Assembly: GCF_002214485.1 (NCBI RefSeq)
Contig: NZ_CP015102.1
Location: 1,674,001 to 1,738,000 of the forward strand
Source of the DNA: Thermococcus pacificus
Lineage (GTDB): Archaea > Methanobacteriota_B > Thermococci > Thermococcales > Thermococcaceae
Direction of reading: 5' to 3'
DNA: 64,000 bases
The notes under the pieces are model-generated. The model had not been told where the DNA came from. It ran no database searches and saw only the letters and a list, made by a program, of their open reading frames with translations. How positions within the stretch are numbered: the stretch's first letter is position 1; the number at the start of each line of letters is the position of its first letter. Shown here in pieces: positions 62,023 to 64,000 of the stretch. The translations under genes were made by a program, and so were the position numbers.

Positions 62023-64000
62023 TCAGCCGAGCCGCCTCTCCAAGTACACGAACAGGCCCAGAAGGACCAGCAGGCCGGCTATGAGCAGGTAGCCGGCGTA
62101 TTTGCCTAGCCCTCCAGCCTGAACGGGAACGCTCTCCGGCACCATTTCAATCGAGACGTTGCCTGCTCCGACTATGGAGACCGCAATGAAGTCCTCGTAG
62201 GGCCTGATGTTAACGCTCCCCTCGACCGAGGTCCCCCTGCCCCTGAAGACGCCCTTGAAGTCAGAGGACAACGGGTCAAAGTCCTTTCTCTCGTCGTTCA
62301 GGGTAAAGTAGTACGCCCTGATCTCAACAGGACTATCGGAGTGGACTTTGAGGTTGAGCCTCTTTCCCCTTATCCCCGTGGCGTTGATGATGAACGTCCG
62401 TATTCCAGTTCCGAACTCCTTCGGACTCACCTCAAAGCTGAGGTTTCCCGGCCCGTTCATGTAATCGGCCACGAGAAGGATTCCCCGGAACCTGTCCCCC
62501 TCGAGCATCAGCATGAAGTCCGTCTCGTTAAAGACCACGTAGTCGGCCATGCCCTTCCTCTGCTCCGATGAGTGGAGTATCCCGCCCGACTTCGAGAGGA
62601 CGTGAACCGTCAGGTCGGCCCCCTGCTGGACGTACTCCCCGTAGGCGATTGCTATCTTCTCCCCGGGCCACTCCTCGAAGGCGAGGGGCGGCGTCAGGTC
62701 GGCCCCCGCGAACCTGTAGGGTATCCCGACGAAGTGGGTCTCCGCGGTGTAGTTCATCTTCGCCAGCCAGTTGTCGCCGTAGACGGGCAACAGGCCGAGG
62801 CCGTAAACTTCGAGCTCAAGGGGGAGGACTCTAGTTCCGTCATCTGTGTAGACGGTTACGTTGAAGGTGATAGGCTCGCCCAGGGAAAAGCCGCTCGGCA
62901 GGTTCGGAACGGTGAGGACGAGTGAAACCTGGGCGGCCCCATCGACGTTGAGCTCCCGTATTTCACTCTCACCGGCGTAGAAGGAATAGTGCATCGATTC
63001 AGGCAGGCCCTCAATGCCCAGCCTGACCCTTCCAGAACCTTTTAACATGAGAATGTAAGCTCCCCTGCCACCTAAGGGCACCCTTATGCTCCCAGACTGG
63101 GCCTCGACTTGGATTCCCTCCGAGCCGAGCATGACTGGGAACGAGAAGCCCCCGATTTCAGAGGTGGCCGTCAGTGTGAGGTAGGATGCATCCGAGGGGA
63201 CTTCAAACTCAACCTCCACCAGCTCCCCAGGTTTTATCTCCACATCCCTGGAGAGCGGATTTCCAACAATGACTCCGTTCTGAAGGGCGCTCACCGTGCC
63301 TCTGAAAGTCACCTCTCCCGCGTTCCGGAGCCTGACAACCAGGACGCTTCTGTTTTTCTGCACGCCGTCGAGAACAAGCAAAGCGGGTTTAAGGTAGAAG
63401 CTCTCCTGGGCCAGGGCGCCGTAGTCAACCAGAACCATCCCCTGGGCCACGGGGGAGGAAAAGGCAACCGTGTTACTGCCCCTCCTGAGCTCCACCCTCT
63501 TGGTCTCAGCCGTCAGGCCGTTGTAGAGGAGCTTTACCGTCGCGTTCACAGGGTCGCCCCTGTTAAAGAGCTCAACGACGGGCGAACCGTTGCTCCATAT
63601 CCTCTCTATCGAGACCTGCTTATCGAACTTGGTAATGGATACCGTCTTGGAAATTCCCTGTTCTTCCATCACAAGCGTTAGGGGCGAGCTTGGTGGGCTG
63701 AGCTTAAGAAGGATGGATTCTCCGCAGTCCAGCTCAATCGGGACCTCCTTGAGAAGGATTCCGCCGGAGTAGACCTTAAGCGTTCCGTTCAGCGGGTAAA
63801 AACCATTGCTGGTCACGTTGAGCTTGACGTAGGTGTCAAAGGCCTCAATAACCTTCACATCGAAGTCGTGCTTCTTCATAACTCGTACAGAGGAGTAGTT
63901 CCCCGAAACGTGGAGCCGGAGCCTTAAGGTGGAGGGGTCAAAGCTCCCGACGGCGTAGGTTACCCCATCGACCGTGAGGTTTTCCCCGAACCTCAGAACG
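62023..64000 (-). CDS. large secreted/surface protein, 5' end beyond window
   Basis: The frame is open to the window edge (upstream codons read VLRFGENLTVDGVTYAVGSF and on), so the start is missing. At least 658 residues are beta-rich, Ig/S-layer-like repeats (VVELFNRGDPVNATVKLLYN, LTATSEIGGFSFPVMLGSEG, NLSFEVSPKEFGTGIRTFII) with Asn-Xaa-Ser/Thr sites. A C-terminal TM helix follows (GKYAGYLLIAGLLVLLGLFV) and a short basic tail YLERRLG. This is the topology of a membrane-anchored extracellular glycoprotein. No catalytic motif is seen. Confidence 0.85.
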   Translation of the reverse strand, partial: VLRFGENLTVDGVTYAVGSFDPSTLRLRLHVSGNYSSVRVMKKHDFDVKVIEAFDTYVKLNVTSNGFYPLNGTLKVYSGGILLKEVPIELDCGESILLKLSPPSSPLTLVMEEQGISKTVSITKFDKQVSIERIWSNGSPVVELFNRGDPVNATVKLLYNGLTAETKRVELRRGSNTVAFSSPVAQGMVLVDYGALAQESFYLKPALLVLDGVQKNRSVLVVRLRNAGEVTFRGTVSALQNGVIVGNPLSRDVEIKPGELVEVEFEVPSDASYLTLTATSEIGGFSFPVMLGSEGIQVEAQSGSIRVPLGGRGAYILMLKGSGRVRLGIEGLPESMHYSFYAGESEIRELNVDGAAQVSLVLTVPNLPSGFSLGEPITFNVTVYTDDGTRVLPLELEVYGLGLLPVYGDNWLAKMNYTAETHFVGIPYRFAGADLTPPLAFEEWPGEKIAIAYGEYVQQGADLTVHVLSKSGGILHSSEQRKGMADYVVFNETDFMLMLEGDRFRGILLVADYMNGPGNLSFEVSPKEFGTGIRTFIINATGIRGKRLNLKVHSDSPVEIRAYYFTLNDERKDFDPLSSDFKGVFRGRGTSVEGSVNIRPYEDFIAVSIVGAGNVSIEMVPESVPVQAGGLGKYAGYLLIAGLLVLLGLFVYLERRLG

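Overview
The window is a gene-dense stretch of a hyperthermophilic archaeal chromosome, almost certainly a Thermococcus species (order Thermococcales). The evidence is a consistent set of lineage markers: ADP-dependent phosphofructokinase, AMP phosphorylase, ADP-forming acetyl-CoA synthetases, the NfeD protease/stomatin pair, TFB, FEN-1, two-domain Cdc48, geranylgeranylglyceryl phosphate synthase, XerA, PINA, aIF6 and archaeal ribosomal proteins. Genes are close-packed, often coupled by ATGA or 8-nt overlaps. Starts are preceded by GGTGA-type ribosome-binding sites and AT-rich TATA boxes. I see no rRNA, CRISPR array, intact insertion sequence or recognisable provirus.

Layout. 1-2.2 kb: a minus-strand operon (small protein, AlkA-type glycosylase, VapB-like antitoxin, PIN toxin, coiled-coil protein, start of another gene). 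2.2-7.6 kb: NfeD/stomatin, a MinD-type ATPase coupled to a one-TM protein, and AMP phosphorylase. 8-12.4 kb: GIY-YIG-like DUF123 protein, GGGP synthase, M55 aminopeptidase, a predicted H/ACA guide RNA, a DEAD-box helicase, tRNA-Lys(CTT) and tRNA-Leu(GAG). 12.3-12.8 kb: an AT-rich, hairpin-rich spacer with no credible gene. 12.8-19.3 kb: XPD-like helicase, a decayed gene, an M42 aminopeptidase, SfsA, and a Toprim-coiled-coil gene overlapping xerA. 19.4-25 kb: pfkC with a TGR-type operator, maleate isomerase-like protein, nitroreductase, ThiI and a ThiI-like stand-alone PP-loop protein. 25-29 kb: a frameshifted PLP-enzyme gene, acdB-acdA and a truncated TIM-barrel gene. 29-32.9 kb: two tandem PhoU/TrkA_C-type proteins, endonuclease III, Maf, and three tandem small TM/coiled-coil genes, one frameshifted. 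33-43 kb: PINA, a second MinD, GPN GTPase, AsnB-like enzyme, a CWB2 surface protein, a glycosyltransferase, Sua5 and a TPR-like protein. 43-51 kb: nucleotidyltransferase, SerS, MoeA, a 51-residue acidic protein, an RNase H-like protein coupled to Cdc48, PRC-barrel protein and phosphoesterase. 51-64 kb: a second acdA, PsiE-like protein, FEN-1, TFB, a translation cluster (PDCD5, S19e, CRM protein, LX, aIF6, L31e, L39e), methylmalonyl-CoA mutase and an edge-truncated surface glycoprotein.

Functional themes: sugar catabolism and energy conservation (PfkC with its operator, ADP-forming synthetases, AMP phosphorylase), DNA repair and topology (AlkA-type glycosylase, Nth, FEN-1, XPD-like, PINA, Toprim-XerA), and RNA modification/translation (two ThiI-type genes, Sua5, two guide-RNA candidates, ribosomal cluster).

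The most interesting items are the textbook H/ACA guide RNA at 10.59 kb, a C/D-box sRNA candidate spanning the psiE stop codon at 53.5 kb, the Toprim-XerA gene pair, the RNase H-like gene translationally coupled to cdc48, the tandem small membrane/coiled-coil genes at 32.2-32.8 kb, and several frameshifted or decaying genes. Two 51-residue genes (L39e and the acidic protein) and a 55-residue antitoxin gene are short enough to be missed by ordinary length cut-offs.
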